DNA of 64,000 bases, from positions 32,072 through 96,071 of the forward strand of contig PDHQ01000121.1 in NCBI GenBank assembly GCA_003339415.1. The letters are read 5' to 3'. Positions 37,119 to 47,599 of the stretch are shown piece by piece. The stretch is from Ophiocordyceps camponoti-saundersi (nom. inval.). Lineage: Eukaryota; Ascomycota; Sordariomycetes; Hypocreales; Ophiocordycipitaceae. Position 1 is the first letter of the stretch. The number at the start of each line of letters is the position of its first letter. The position numbers were made by a program, and so were the translations under genes. Under the pieces are notes generated by a model. That model worked only from the letters and a program-made list of their open reading frames with translations. It did no database searches and was not told the DNA's origin.

Positions 37119-38308
37119 TATTATTATATAGCTTATAAACGTTTATCCCTCTTTACTTTATCTAATTACTAATCCCTCCGCTTTATCTTTACTTAAGCCC
37201 TTAATCTTACTAAACTAAATCTCCTTATTAATATTATTAGATTCCTCTAGCTATAAGGCCCGCTCCCTTAATATAGCTTTAATAAAAGATTAACCCTAGG
37301 TTATTAACGGACTTTAAGTAAATAATAGCTTAAACTTAATAAATACTCCTAACGCGGCGGGTAAGGCTACTACTAACCCGGACTTCGCTTTTATTTTATT
37401 TTTTAGCGTATTAGGAGTTTTTAAGCTTATAGCCCTAAAAGACTTTAATAGATTTATTAGCGATTTTATAGCTAGCGTTTACCTTTTTGCGGTATTAGTT
37501 TAAATAGCTAATAAGCTAAATAAAGTAAATATTTTTATAATTATAAATATAAGATTATTAAATTTATTTACTATTATTTAAGTATAGCTAGCTTAGTAAC
37601 TTTTAAGCTTTTTAATAAGTAGTAACTTAATTATAATAATTAGTAATACTCCTTACTTACTAAGCGTATAGAAATAACTATAGCTAAGATTTAAATTAGC
37701 CGCTTTCTTAACTAATAACTTTTAAGCTAAAAGCTTTATTATATTATCTTAACTAGCTAGCTTAGCCCCGCTCTTACTTAAATATATTTACCTTATATAT
37801 AATATTACTATATTAATAAGCTTAGAAGCTTTTATACTAATATTATTATTATTATTATTATTATTATTAAAGTTTAAAATTATTATAGCTAAACGCGCTT
37901 TCTTAGCTAGCTTTAACTAAGACCTAACTAATATATAACCGCGCTTAGCCTTAATATTACCCTTATCTAGCCTTTTACCCTTTACCTTAGCCTTAGCTTT
38001 ATTAGCTAACTTAGTCTCCTTAACCTTAGTTAGTGTTAAGTCCTCTATTATAGCGATTTTATTATTATTTCCGTTAGCGGTACTATTATTAGTAAGACCT
38101 AGCTTTATATTACTAATAGCAAGCGCTAGCGTTATTACCTTCTTAATAGCTATAGCTAAAATCGCTTTCTTTCTAGCGTAAATATCTAACTTAATTACTA
38201 AGTATTTTAACTTATTAATAGCTTTAGTTATACCTGCTATTATAACGCCTAGCTTCTCGCTTATATTAACGATATTAGCTAAAATATTACTAAGAGCTAT
38301 TTTAATAT
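37119..38308 (-). repeat. 1.19-kb repeat, copy 2 (minus-strand Lys/Ala-rich frame)
   Basis: Collinear with 14,537-15,730. From about 38,295 down to 37,760 the minus strand reads with a single stop before the distal end, giving a protein rich in Lys, Ala, Ile and Asn with a poly-Asn run coded by the ATT repeat and a basic central part (KAKAKVKGKR). A gag- or ORF1-like nucleic-acid-binding protein is possible, but I do not recognise the family. The 175 bp before it (36,955-37,130) recur at 55,236-55,410 without the repeat following, which argues that this is an insertion in the LINE. Confidence 0.7.
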
Positions 38309-38939
38309 ACTTAAAAATATTATATATTAACTTAAAAACTCTTATTACCTTATTTATATTAGTAAGAATAAAGGCGGCCTCGGTTAGCGCCCGCTTAGTA
38401 TTATATATATTCCTATAAGTAAATAATTAGTCCTTATCTTAAATAATACGCTTAACCCCTACTAATAAAGCCTTAATATTACCTTATTTCTCTTACTTTA
38501 CGTATCTTTTACGCTATATATAATAAAGCTTAGCTATATCCGTTATTAATAACTTATATACTTTTAGCTTATTAGCTCCTTATAGTTACTTATAATCTAG
38601 GAAATATTTACTACTATATAGCTTATATTTAATTTTATATAAGTAATATATATTTAAGCTATAAGATTTATACGCTATTAACCCTTATATTCTTACCGAA
38701 CCCTAAATAAAAGGTATATTTACTCCGCTATACCTAATAGCTAAAATATCCTTAGCGTAAGCGCTTTTATATAATATATCTTATATAAATATTATAAGGG
38801 ATTAAGTTCTTTTCTCTAAGTTTTACCTTCCTTATTATAATATTAGTTAGGCTTTAAGCTAATAGGAGGCTATATAGCGATATATATTAAGTTATTCGTA
38901 ATATTATTTACGATTATAAGTATACTTATAAAAAATAGG
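38309..38939 (+). other. LINE interior downstream of the 1.19-kb repeat
   Basis: AT-rich LINE sequence without a recognised domain, between the repeat and the 3' terminal block. Confidence 0.45.
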
Positions 38940-39308
38940 AAAGGGGAGGAAGCTGCACGCTACCTAGCTTTTATTTATTTATACTTTAGTAATAAGGTAT
39001 ATATTACCTTACTTACTTACTAATCTATAGCTCTCTAGCTAACCTTAGTATATACTTTTATATAACTTACCTATTTTTATAAGGCACCCCTCTAAGCCTT
39101 ACCTTAGTTTACTATTTTACTATAGCCTTATAGGCCTAAGTGAGGCCTATAGTGGCGCTTTTTCCTACTTATCGTCCCTGCCCTATTAGGCCCCTGCCTT
39201 ATAAGTAAGGGGTTTTCCCCCGGGCCCTGCCTAGTTTTTCCCCCCTCCTTATATATAGTAGTTTTAAAAGCTATTCTAGCCCCTAGTATAAATTTTAATA
39301 ATAATAAT
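38940..39308 (+). repeat. LINE 3' terminal region with G4-T4-C4 hairpin
   Basis: This region matches 57,130-57,470. At 39,203-39,248 it holds aagtaaggggttttcccc and then cctagtttttcccccctcc. The block recurs at the 3' end of both SINEs and, more diverged, near 61,590-61,640. ggggttttcccc can fold into a tight hairpin, as is usual for the 3' recognition site of LINE RTs. The element then ends in an AAT-rich tail. Confidence 0.75.
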
Positions 39309-39322
39309 ATATAAGTACCGCT

Positions 39323-40515
39323 TTAATATTACCTTAAGTACCTTATAAGCTTAGAGGAATAAATTAAGTTTAATATATCTAATCTTAAGTTATATAAGTA
39401 TTATATTAATAAACTTAAAAAGTCCCTTATATATATATAAAGCGGAGCTAGCTTTAAGCTATAATAGCTTATCTATAAGGTAGCTATATAATTACTTATA
39501 TTTCTTTAGCTTTCCCTTCTTAAAGTGCTAATAAAGGAGCTATTAATTATAAAGTTAAGTATCGAAGTTATATCGCTTACGCCTTATTACTAACTTAGGG
39601 CTAAACTATATTATATAGAAGTTCTCTAAGTTTTAAAATACTTAATATCTTTTCTAATAAAAGCGTCTTTTATATTTATAATATATTTACTTAGCCGCTT
39701 TCTTTATTATAATACGGATAAGGCTTATTATTCCGGTATATTATAAGTAATAATAAGTATATATTATTTTATAAATAAGATAAAAGTTAAAAAGTAAAAT
39801 AAAAGCCTTAGCCTTAATATAATAAATAGGGGTAGCCTTATAAGCCTTAATAATAACTTAAAAGTACTTAAATTACTTTATAGCTAAAGCTTTTATAATA
39901 AAGCTATATAGCTTCCCCCTTAGCTATATTAATAAGGTAAACTAAATTATATTAAATATAATAGCTAACTTATTAACCTTAATATAAACTTCCCTTATTT
40001 TTAATAAGGTATAGCCTTATATTAATATTATAATCTTAGTAAAGCCTAAATATTAGCGCTTAAGGTTAGTAGTAAGTTTTAAAAAATAAGATTTCTAATA
40101 TAGCTTATAATATAGCTAAACCCTTAAGAGTTACGCCTCCTATATTAGCTATATTATTATAGCTTTAAGCTAAAGCTTAATTATATCTACTATCTTTACT
40201 TTTATAAAATATATTAACTTACTTTTAGCTAGCTAAAAAGTTATTTTATATTTTAAGGCTTATTATTTATAAATTCGCTATATACGCTTAAGTTAGAGTA
40301 ATACTTAAGCTTTATTACGCTTAATATTAAGAATATTAATATTATCTATAAATTTTACTATAAGGAGACTTAATATTAAGTCTAAGCGTTAATATAATAA
40401 GGATATATATAGAAAAAAAAGAATTAGTAATATAAGAAACTTCTAGGAGACCTTTTAATAAATTAAAAAAATATTACTTAGTTTATAATTAAACTTAAGT
40501 CTTGAAATATAGTTT
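39323..40515 (+). pseudogene. Unrecognised coding relic, related to 48,900-49,500
   Basis: A plus-strand frame can be followed through about 39,420-40,460 with Gln/Trp-type stops. Its end (about 40,225-40,350) is similar to 49,285-49,440: both read LKSYFIF, then an LNIKNINIIYK block. Two related relics therefore exist in the window. A tyrosine-recombinase or DUF3435-like origin crossed my mind, but I could not confirm any catalytic motif. Confidence 0.45.
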
Positions 40516-40520
40516 ATAAG

Positions 40521-40930
40521 TATTAGTTAGCCTTCGTAGTGCGTATACGGGAGTTAATAGCGATTACTAATACTAAAAGTATAATTCTTCTAGTTTATAA
40601 TATTCGTTTATATCTTCTCTAAAACGAAGGGAATTCTTTATCTACTTATATATAAAATATCCTTACGTATGCTCTCTTCTTCTATACTCGATATTAGATC
40701 GAGCATAATCTAATCTCTTCCCGAAACTAATTCGATATTAACTAGGAGTCTATTAAAGCTCCTATCTAAAATACTATAATAAAAATATAATCGAAACTTA
40801 CCTTACTTCTTATTACCTAAGTCCCTCTAATATATCCTACGTAATATACCCCTTTTCCCCCTATCCTAAATATATATAGATCTTATTCTATACCCGTATA
40901 GATTTTAGTTATTCTTATATAAGTCTAATA
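40521..40930. repeat. Solo copia LTR with 5-bp target-site duplication
   Basis: 410 bp, the same family as the copia LTRs at 15,731 and 28,801. It is flanked by ataag on both sides (40,516-40,520 and 40,931-40,935). No internal sequence is present, so it is the product of LTR-LTR recombination. It is the least mutated of the three copies (it keeps several CG sites, e.g. cgatattagatcgagc near 40,690). Confidence 0.92.
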
Positions 40931-41056
40931 ATAAGGTATAATTAAATAAACGCTATAACTTATTCGGAAAAGCTTAAGTAGTTTATAATAATAATTAACT
41001 TATTATAAGAGATATAATTAAAAGCCCTAGTAAAGTTTAGTAAAAGGAGTAAGATA

Positions 41057-41658
41057 TATATATATTATATTACTTTAGTAACCTATATAGGTATCTAGGC
41101 ATATAATCGTTTAATAGAGAGGAAAAACCGGAGTGCCCGGGGAAAAACCTCTTACTTAATATATTCAGCTAGCTTATAGGCTAACTTCGTCGTATCGGAA
41201 AGCTTAATCGTTATAAGAAGTATCCGAAATTACGCCGGTCCTAAGCGAGAGGTACCTATACTTCTTATCGCACGTCTTATCTAAGTTCTAAGTAATTCCG
41301 GTACGTATATCGGTAGATACTATAATAAAGATAGTTTTTTCTTAACTTTATAATTATACTCTATTACTAAATTATAGTCGCTATTAAAAAGGACCTATTC
41401 TTCTAATAACTTATATTATCTAACTATACCTTTACCCCCCGTGCTTTACCTAAGCCTTAGCCGGGTTACTACTCCTGCCGAGGGAGGAAAGGAGCCCGGC
41501 AGGGTTACTACTCCTGCCGGGGTTATGCCGGGGTCGGACCGTACCCCGGCTATATAGTTAGGGTGAAAAATACCCGTGCCCTCCGCCGGATTCGAACCGA
41601 CTACCTCTCTTATAGGAGACTAATATCTCTAAACGCTTAACTACTACGCTAGGAGGGC
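41057..41658 (-). mobile_element. SINE copy 2, tRNA-derived head, 14-bp target-site duplication
   Basis: 602 bp with the same structure as the copy at 33,203-33,805, flanked by the perfect duplication aaaggagtaagata (41,043-41,056 and 41,659-41,672). The left end is the TA-rich tail and the right end is the first base of the tRNA head. The 3' tail block shared with the LINE is at 41,112-41,159. Two copies with unrelated duplications prove two independent insertions. Confidence 0.9.
41577..41658 (-). tRNA. tRNA-like head of SINE 2
   Basis: 82 nt, identical to the head of SINE 1 in acceptor stem, T-arm and B box. A T5 run inside a gggta/caccc-type hairpin follows the tRNA 3' end on the minus strand; copy 1 has T6. 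Confidence 0.7.
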
Positions 41659-41672
41659 AAAGGAGTAAGATA

Positions 41673-43662
41673 ATATTACCTTAGTTTTAAATTATCTTAG
41701 TTATTTTAGTAAATATAAAAACTATTATATTAGTAAAGTATTAAAGTTTATTACTTATTTAGCTATTAGGGAGAATTTAAGCTTTCTTTATTATAAATAT
41801 AATTTTCTTAACTATAATTACTTTTAAAACCTTCCCTATTATATTAAGAAGTAAAATTAGCTTATATTTACTTAAAGTATAATATATAGCTAATAGCTTA
41901 CTTATATTTTAAATAATTATAATATTAAAAACTTTAAATAATAATAGGAAGTAGCTATTATTAATATAGCTTTAGAAGATTTTTTAAAAAACTTAGATAA
42001 GGGGGAGTTTATATCTTTTTAGGAAATTAACTAGAATCCTATTAAAGCTAGCTAATTTCTAAGAAATAATTAAGAAAAGGGTAAAGTAAATATTTTTAGT
42101 AGTAATAGCGCGCTTAATATAGAAAAAAGGGAAAGGATTATTTAAGGTAGATAAAGGGGCTATATTAATAAAAGCTAGGAAAAATTATTAGCTAAATAAA
42201 ATTACCTTATTAAAGAAAATAATCGCTAATATTAAATCTAAGTATTTTTAAAATATAAGAATATATACTAGCTTTAATATAGCTTAGCTTTATAGCTAAG
42301 CTTAGCGTTTTATAATCTAAAAAGTTTATAAGTTTATAAAGATATTATTAAGGAAATTATACTAAGCGCTATAATATACCGCGCTAATTATAATTTTCTA
42401 TATTTTTATTATTTTTTAATTATCTTACTAATAAAAGTTAATAAAATTAGTATATTAATATTACTAAGCTTTTTTTATAACCGCTATAATAGCTATTATC
42501 GCCTTATTTTATTATTTTTATATTATAAAGTAAGTTTTAATATATAATAATATTATTATCTTTATTATTATTTCTAATTAGTTATAAAATAAGGCGATTA
42601 TATTTTTAAGCTTTTTAAGTATTATAGTAAAGTAAAAGTTTAGTTTAAGTTAGTCCTATACCTTAGCTATAAAGATATCTAAGTAAAAAGAGCGCTAAAT
42701 CCTAGATAAAGTTAAATTAAGGCGAAAATTAATATTAATATAGATAATTTATAAGATATAATTAGAGCCGACTAAGTTAAGGTTATTACCTTAATATATT
42801 ACTTAGTAATTTAGCGTAGCTTAAGCTAAGTTTATAATACTAGTCCGCTTATTTTATACTTCCTAAGTAACTTTATTTAAGAGCGTAAAAAATCTAAGGC
42901 GGAGGCTAGTTATAAGCTTAAGGAAATTAGTTACCCTAAGGGAGGACTATTTATAATAATCTTAGAAAAGGTAATAAAAGTTAAAGTTATTATAAAAAAA
43001 GTTATAATTAGTTAAGGGTTAAGGTAAATAATATCTTATTAGAAAAGAGGGCCTAATTAAATTACTAATAAAAGTAAGTTAATTAATATAATTTAAAATA
43101 AGGGTATAATATAGATTAGGATAAATATTATATTAAAAGTAATAAAAAGTATCTAAAAAAGGGAGTTTAAATATTTATAAATATAGAAGATTACTTAGCT
43201 ATTAGAGTTTATAAATCTATATAATATAATACTTAGAAGCGGGCCGCGGCTAAATTAGTTATATTACGATTCCTATATATAAATAAAATTATAGCTAATA
43301 AGGCTATAAAATATTATATAAATAAGATAGTTACGCTTTTATATATTTTAAAAAAAGGTTTTAATCTTTATTAAAAGTAAAAGGGGTAAATAATTATAAC
43401 TATATTATAGTAATAAAGGGGGTAGTTAAGGGGATAGTAAAAGGGGTAGTAAAGAGGATATTATTAAGGGGGCTTTATATCCCTTACTACTATTTCCTTT
43501 ATTATAGTTACTAGGAGTCGCGCCGCTCTTACTATAGCCTCTTTTTAAGGCTAGTATAATATTATCTACTATATTAAATTAAAAAGTAGCTTATAACTAT
43601 AAACGTTTTATATAAAGTTATTTCTAGGCCTAAACCTTAATAAAGCTATCGCTAAATTAAAA
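41673..43662. other. Unassigned RIP-degraded relic
   Basis: About 2 kb with almost no CA/TG and no recognised domain. It is the host sequence of SINE 2 on the left and of the short LTR element on the right. Confidence 0.5.
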
Positions 43663-43667
43663 CTAAG

Positions 43668-43877
43668 TATGAAGGTCTTACTAAGGCGACTATAGAAGTA
43701 AGCTAAGGTAGAGTTATAATTAAAGCTATCGAAGAGAGGAAGAAGAGGGGAGAGAAGCCCCCCTCCTAAGCTAGCTATATACCCCGCGTAATAACTAAGC
43801 GCTATTAGGAAAACCTAAATATATCCGCTATAATCCCCCCTATTTAGCTACGATTAGTTATAGACTAATCCCTTATA
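43668..43877. repeat. Left LTR of the short element, copy 1
   Basis: 210 bp. Contains a purine-rich run, gaagaggggagagaag, followed by cccccctcc, and the aactaagcgctat block seen in every copy. Confidence 0.88.
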
Positions 43878-45233
43878 TAGCCCCCTCCTTAAGCTAGCCG
43901 AGGAAGTAGGAGCGTAGGACGGAAAAGTTATATATTACTACGCTAATAAAACGCTTTATATAAACCTTAGCCGATAGCTTAATAGCCTCCGTAAAAATAA
44001 GGATAAGAGGGTAAAAGGGCTTCTTTATAGCTTAGGGAATTAAACCCTAATCTTTATAGGGAAGATTCTAATAAGCTTAGAATTATAGTATTACTTAAAA
44101 TAAGAATTAATAAACTTATATACTAATAGTAAAAACTTACTTATATAGCTAGCGTATAAGATTAAATAATATTATATTAGTTATAGGAAGCTTAGAGAAT
44201 AACCTAATCGCGGTAAATAGTAAAGCTAGCTATATACTTATCGCTATATACCGCTAGCGCTAATTTATAAGCTAGGGCGTAATATAATTATAGTATATAC
44301 TTACTAATAAATCTACGCGCTTAAGCTACGCGTAGACTATCCTTATATAAGGTAATATAACGAAGCTAGAAATTACCCGGGCTATAATATCTAGCGTATA
44401 CTTATCCCTCCTTACTTATTATCCCCTTAATTAAAATACTTTAGATTTACCTTTAATTTCCTTACTTTACTTATAAAAAGCTTTAACTTTAATATCCTCG
44501 TTTACTTATAAAGCTTCGGATAATTATATTTAAAATAACTAATTTAGTTATACTAATAGTAATACTAGCGCTTAGTAGTACTAAAATAAGATTATATAAA
44601 CGCGATATCTATTAGGTTAGCTAAAAAGGGGGGCGGTAAATTAACTAATATATTAAGAATATTCCCGGAATTAAATATTTTATTAAAGCTTTAGAGAAAG
44701 CTAATAAAGGCCGCGTATATTATAAGCTAATTCTTATAATTTAAGCGTTCTTATAGCTCCTTATATAGCCTAAATAAGAGTAGAATAATCTTAGCGTAAT
44801 TAGACTAATATAATAGTCTAGCCTTAAAAAAGGTATATTCTTACCTTATAACGTATTCTCTAAAAGGCTCTAATAGCCCTTAATATATCTTAACTAAGGA
44901 AAAACTTACTTAGCGCTCCTTATAATTTTCCCTAAAAAGCTCGGAGATATACGCTAAAAAGGCTTTAAGCTAGTAAGAAAAATTTATAATTATAGTAATA
45001 TATAGAAAGAATATCTATTAAAAAGTGCTAAGATAAGAAAAAATATAATAAAATTAGGACTTAAGCTCCCTAATTATAGCTCCGTTAATTATAAATTTAA
45101 TACGTATAATAGCTAGCTAAGAATCTAAGCTAGAATAAGCTAAGAGTAGCTTTAATATAAGTAAAATTTAATAGCGTTTTATATTAAAATCTTACTTTTA
45201 CGTTTAGTTAGCGGTAAAAGGAGCTTTAATTAA

Positions 45234-45443
45234 TATAAAAGTTTTACTAAGGCGATTATAGAAGTAAGCTAAGGTAGAGTTATAATTAAAGCTATCGAAG
45301 AGAGGAAGAAGAGGGGAGAGAAGCCCCCCTCCCGAGCTAGCTATATACCCCGCGCGATAACTAAGCGCTATCGGGAAGACCTAAATATATCCGCTATAAT
45401 CCCCCCTATTTAGCTACGATTAGTTATAAACTAATCCCTTATA
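45234..45443. repeat. Right LTR of the short element, copy 1
   Basis: 210 bp, matches the left LTR except for transitions. Confidence 0.88.
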
Positions 45444-45448
45444 CTAAG

Positions 45449-45712
45449 TTAGTTATAAGTAATTTTAGAACTTATAAAGTTAATATATATAATTATTATA
45501 AGCTTAGTTTTAATACGCTTTTAAAGTAAGGTAATTTTAGGACTATAAAGTATAGTTACTTTTATATAAAATATAGTTTTTAGCGCTATTATTTAATAAG
45601 GCTAAGTATACGCCCTCTCCTTTTAAGTACGTAGCAGCTATATAAAAGCTATAATAAGGTTATTCTTAATAATATTTCGCTATATAACTAAACTAGTAAT
45701 ATTAGTTACTAG
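45449..45712. other. Intervening relic sequence
   Basis: AT-rich host sequence between the short LTR element and the microsatellite; nothing recognised. Confidence 0.5.
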
Positions 45713-45857
<145 letters not shown>

Positions 45858-47599
45858 ACGCTAGGGGCCTTTATAATATCTAAAGCCTCTATAATATAAT
45901 AAGTAGGAAAAATAAAATAAAGTAAAACCCCCTAACTATAAAAGAAAAGCTTACTATACGCTTATATAAAAGTATAGCGGTAGCTAATAATAGTATAATA
46001 TAATAAGCTTACTACTTAGGGGTAATCTTAAATAATATAAGAAAAGTAAGGTAAAGAGGGGAATACGGAGAAAAGGAAAGTTTATAAGGCGCGGGGCGGA
46101 AAAAGCAGGGTAGTATAGCGTAGCGTAGAGCAGTATAGGGCGGTATAGGGCGGTACGGGGTAATATAATATAAGGCGGTATAGCGCGGGGCGGAGGAAAG
46201 AAAGTCTAAAAAGGAGTAAGGTAAAGTAGCGGGGTAGCTACTTTATTATTTATTAATAATTAAAAAGGGGGGGGGCTATATTTTTTTCTTTTTTACCTCC
46301 TTTTTCCTTTTTTTTTCTTTTTTTTATTATTTTTAGAAAAAAGTATATTTTTAACTTTTTTTTTTAACCTTTCCTTTTAACTTTTATAATAAAAGGAAAA
46401 TAATAAAAATTATATAGCTATATTAATAAAATAATAATAACGAATATATTTAAAATTATTTATAATAAGCTTTATAATTTTCTTTATATTATATATATAG
46501 CTTAGCTAGCTAATTATAAAATCTTATATTAAAAATAATAAAATAAATAATATTATATAATATTAGTTATATATAAAGCTAATAAAATATATAAGCTTAT
46601 AATTAGCTAGTTATTTTAATTATATTAAGGCTTAATATAAATATTAGAAAGTAAGTAAAATTAGAAATTAAGGGTAAAGTTAAAATTAAAGCTTAGAGTA
46701 TTAATTAAGTTATAAATATATTTAAAAAAATTATATACTATTATAATAGAAATAGCGTAATATATTAGCGGAGGAAAATAGCTAAGTAGCTTATTAATAA
46801 ATATAAAGTAATATAAAATAAAGCGAAGTTTTAAATATAGCTAATAATAAATAATAGGAAAAAATCTAAGTTAACTTATATAATATATAAAAGTAGAATA
46901 AGATATTAAAGCTTTAATTTAGTAAGATAATAATAATACTTTAAGTAAGCGCTTTAATAAGGTTAACTATTTTAATAGCTACTCCTAATATTACTTTTAT
47001 TACTATAATTATTAATACTCCTCCCTAAAAGTTTTATATATTAATATTAATTTACCTTAGAATTTCTACTAAATAAATAATTATTAATATAAATAAAATA
47101 AAAGGTAAGGAGGGGGGCGGAGCGATAATAATAATAATAGTAATAATAAAGATAGAAATTAAACTATAAGCGGAGGTAATAATAATAATAAATATAAAGG
47201 AGAAAGTAAAGGCGGTAATAAGGGGCGTAGGGGCGGAGGCGCTAATTTAAATAATAATAGCTATAATAATAATAATAAAGTTTATAGTAAAAGTAAAAAA
47301 AGTAATAATAATAATAGCGAAAATACTTATAATAATAATAATTATTATTATTATTATTAGCTTAAAAAACACTATTATATTATTCTTATAAGAGTTTTAA
47401 TTAAAATATATTTAAAAGTATAAAACCTTTAATCTATTATATATAATATAATATATAATCTTAACTAAATATAAAATAATATTAATTAAAAAATAATAAA
47501 TTATATTAAAATTAACTAATTTAAGTATATTTTAAAAAATATTATTAAAATTTAATATATTTTTAACTTAAATTTATTAAAGCTAAAGCTAAAGCTAAA
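45858..47599. other. Very AT-rich relic with purine-biased blocks
   Basis: CG is nearly absent between 46,300 and 47,080. A small GC-rich patch of repeated gcggtatagg-type words is at 46,090-46,200. AAT-type simple repeats occur at 47,128-47,350. No domain was recognised. Confidence 0.5.

Larger units (their letters stand above)
31495..39308 (+). mobile_element. Near-complete Tad1-like LINE with a 14-bp target-site duplication
   Basis: The element is bounded by a perfect 14-bp duplication, atataagtaccgct, at 31,481-31,494 and 39,309-39,322. It ends in an A/T-rich tail (aataataataatata). It contains, on the plus strand, an ORF1 relic with a zinc-knuckle-like block and an ORF2 relic with an RT domain. 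Without the SINE it is about 7.2 kb, which fits a full-length fungal Tad1-type LINE. The first 150 bp (31,495-31,640) are GC-rich and little mutated. A 3' part (38,940-39,308) recurs at 57,130-57,470. A 1.19-kb repeat at 37,119-38,308 sits within it and is shared with 14,537-15,730; whether that is part of the LINE or a further insertion is not settled. Confidence 0.8.
43668..45443. mobile_element. Short non-autonomous LTR element, copy 1 (1,776 bp)
   Basis: Two 210-bp LTRs (43,668-43,877 and 45,234-45,443) enclose a 1,356-bp interior. The ends read tatgaagg and cccttata, RIP forms of a TG...CA pair. The flanks are a perfect 5-bp duplication, ctaag (43,663-43,667 and 45,444-45,448). The interior starts tagccccctcc and shows no gag or pol motif, so the element depends on a helper. 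A purine-rich stretch (gcggtaaaaggag) precedes the right LTR, which suggests plus orientation. Copy 2 at 59,378 has exactly the same length. Confidence 0.9.
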
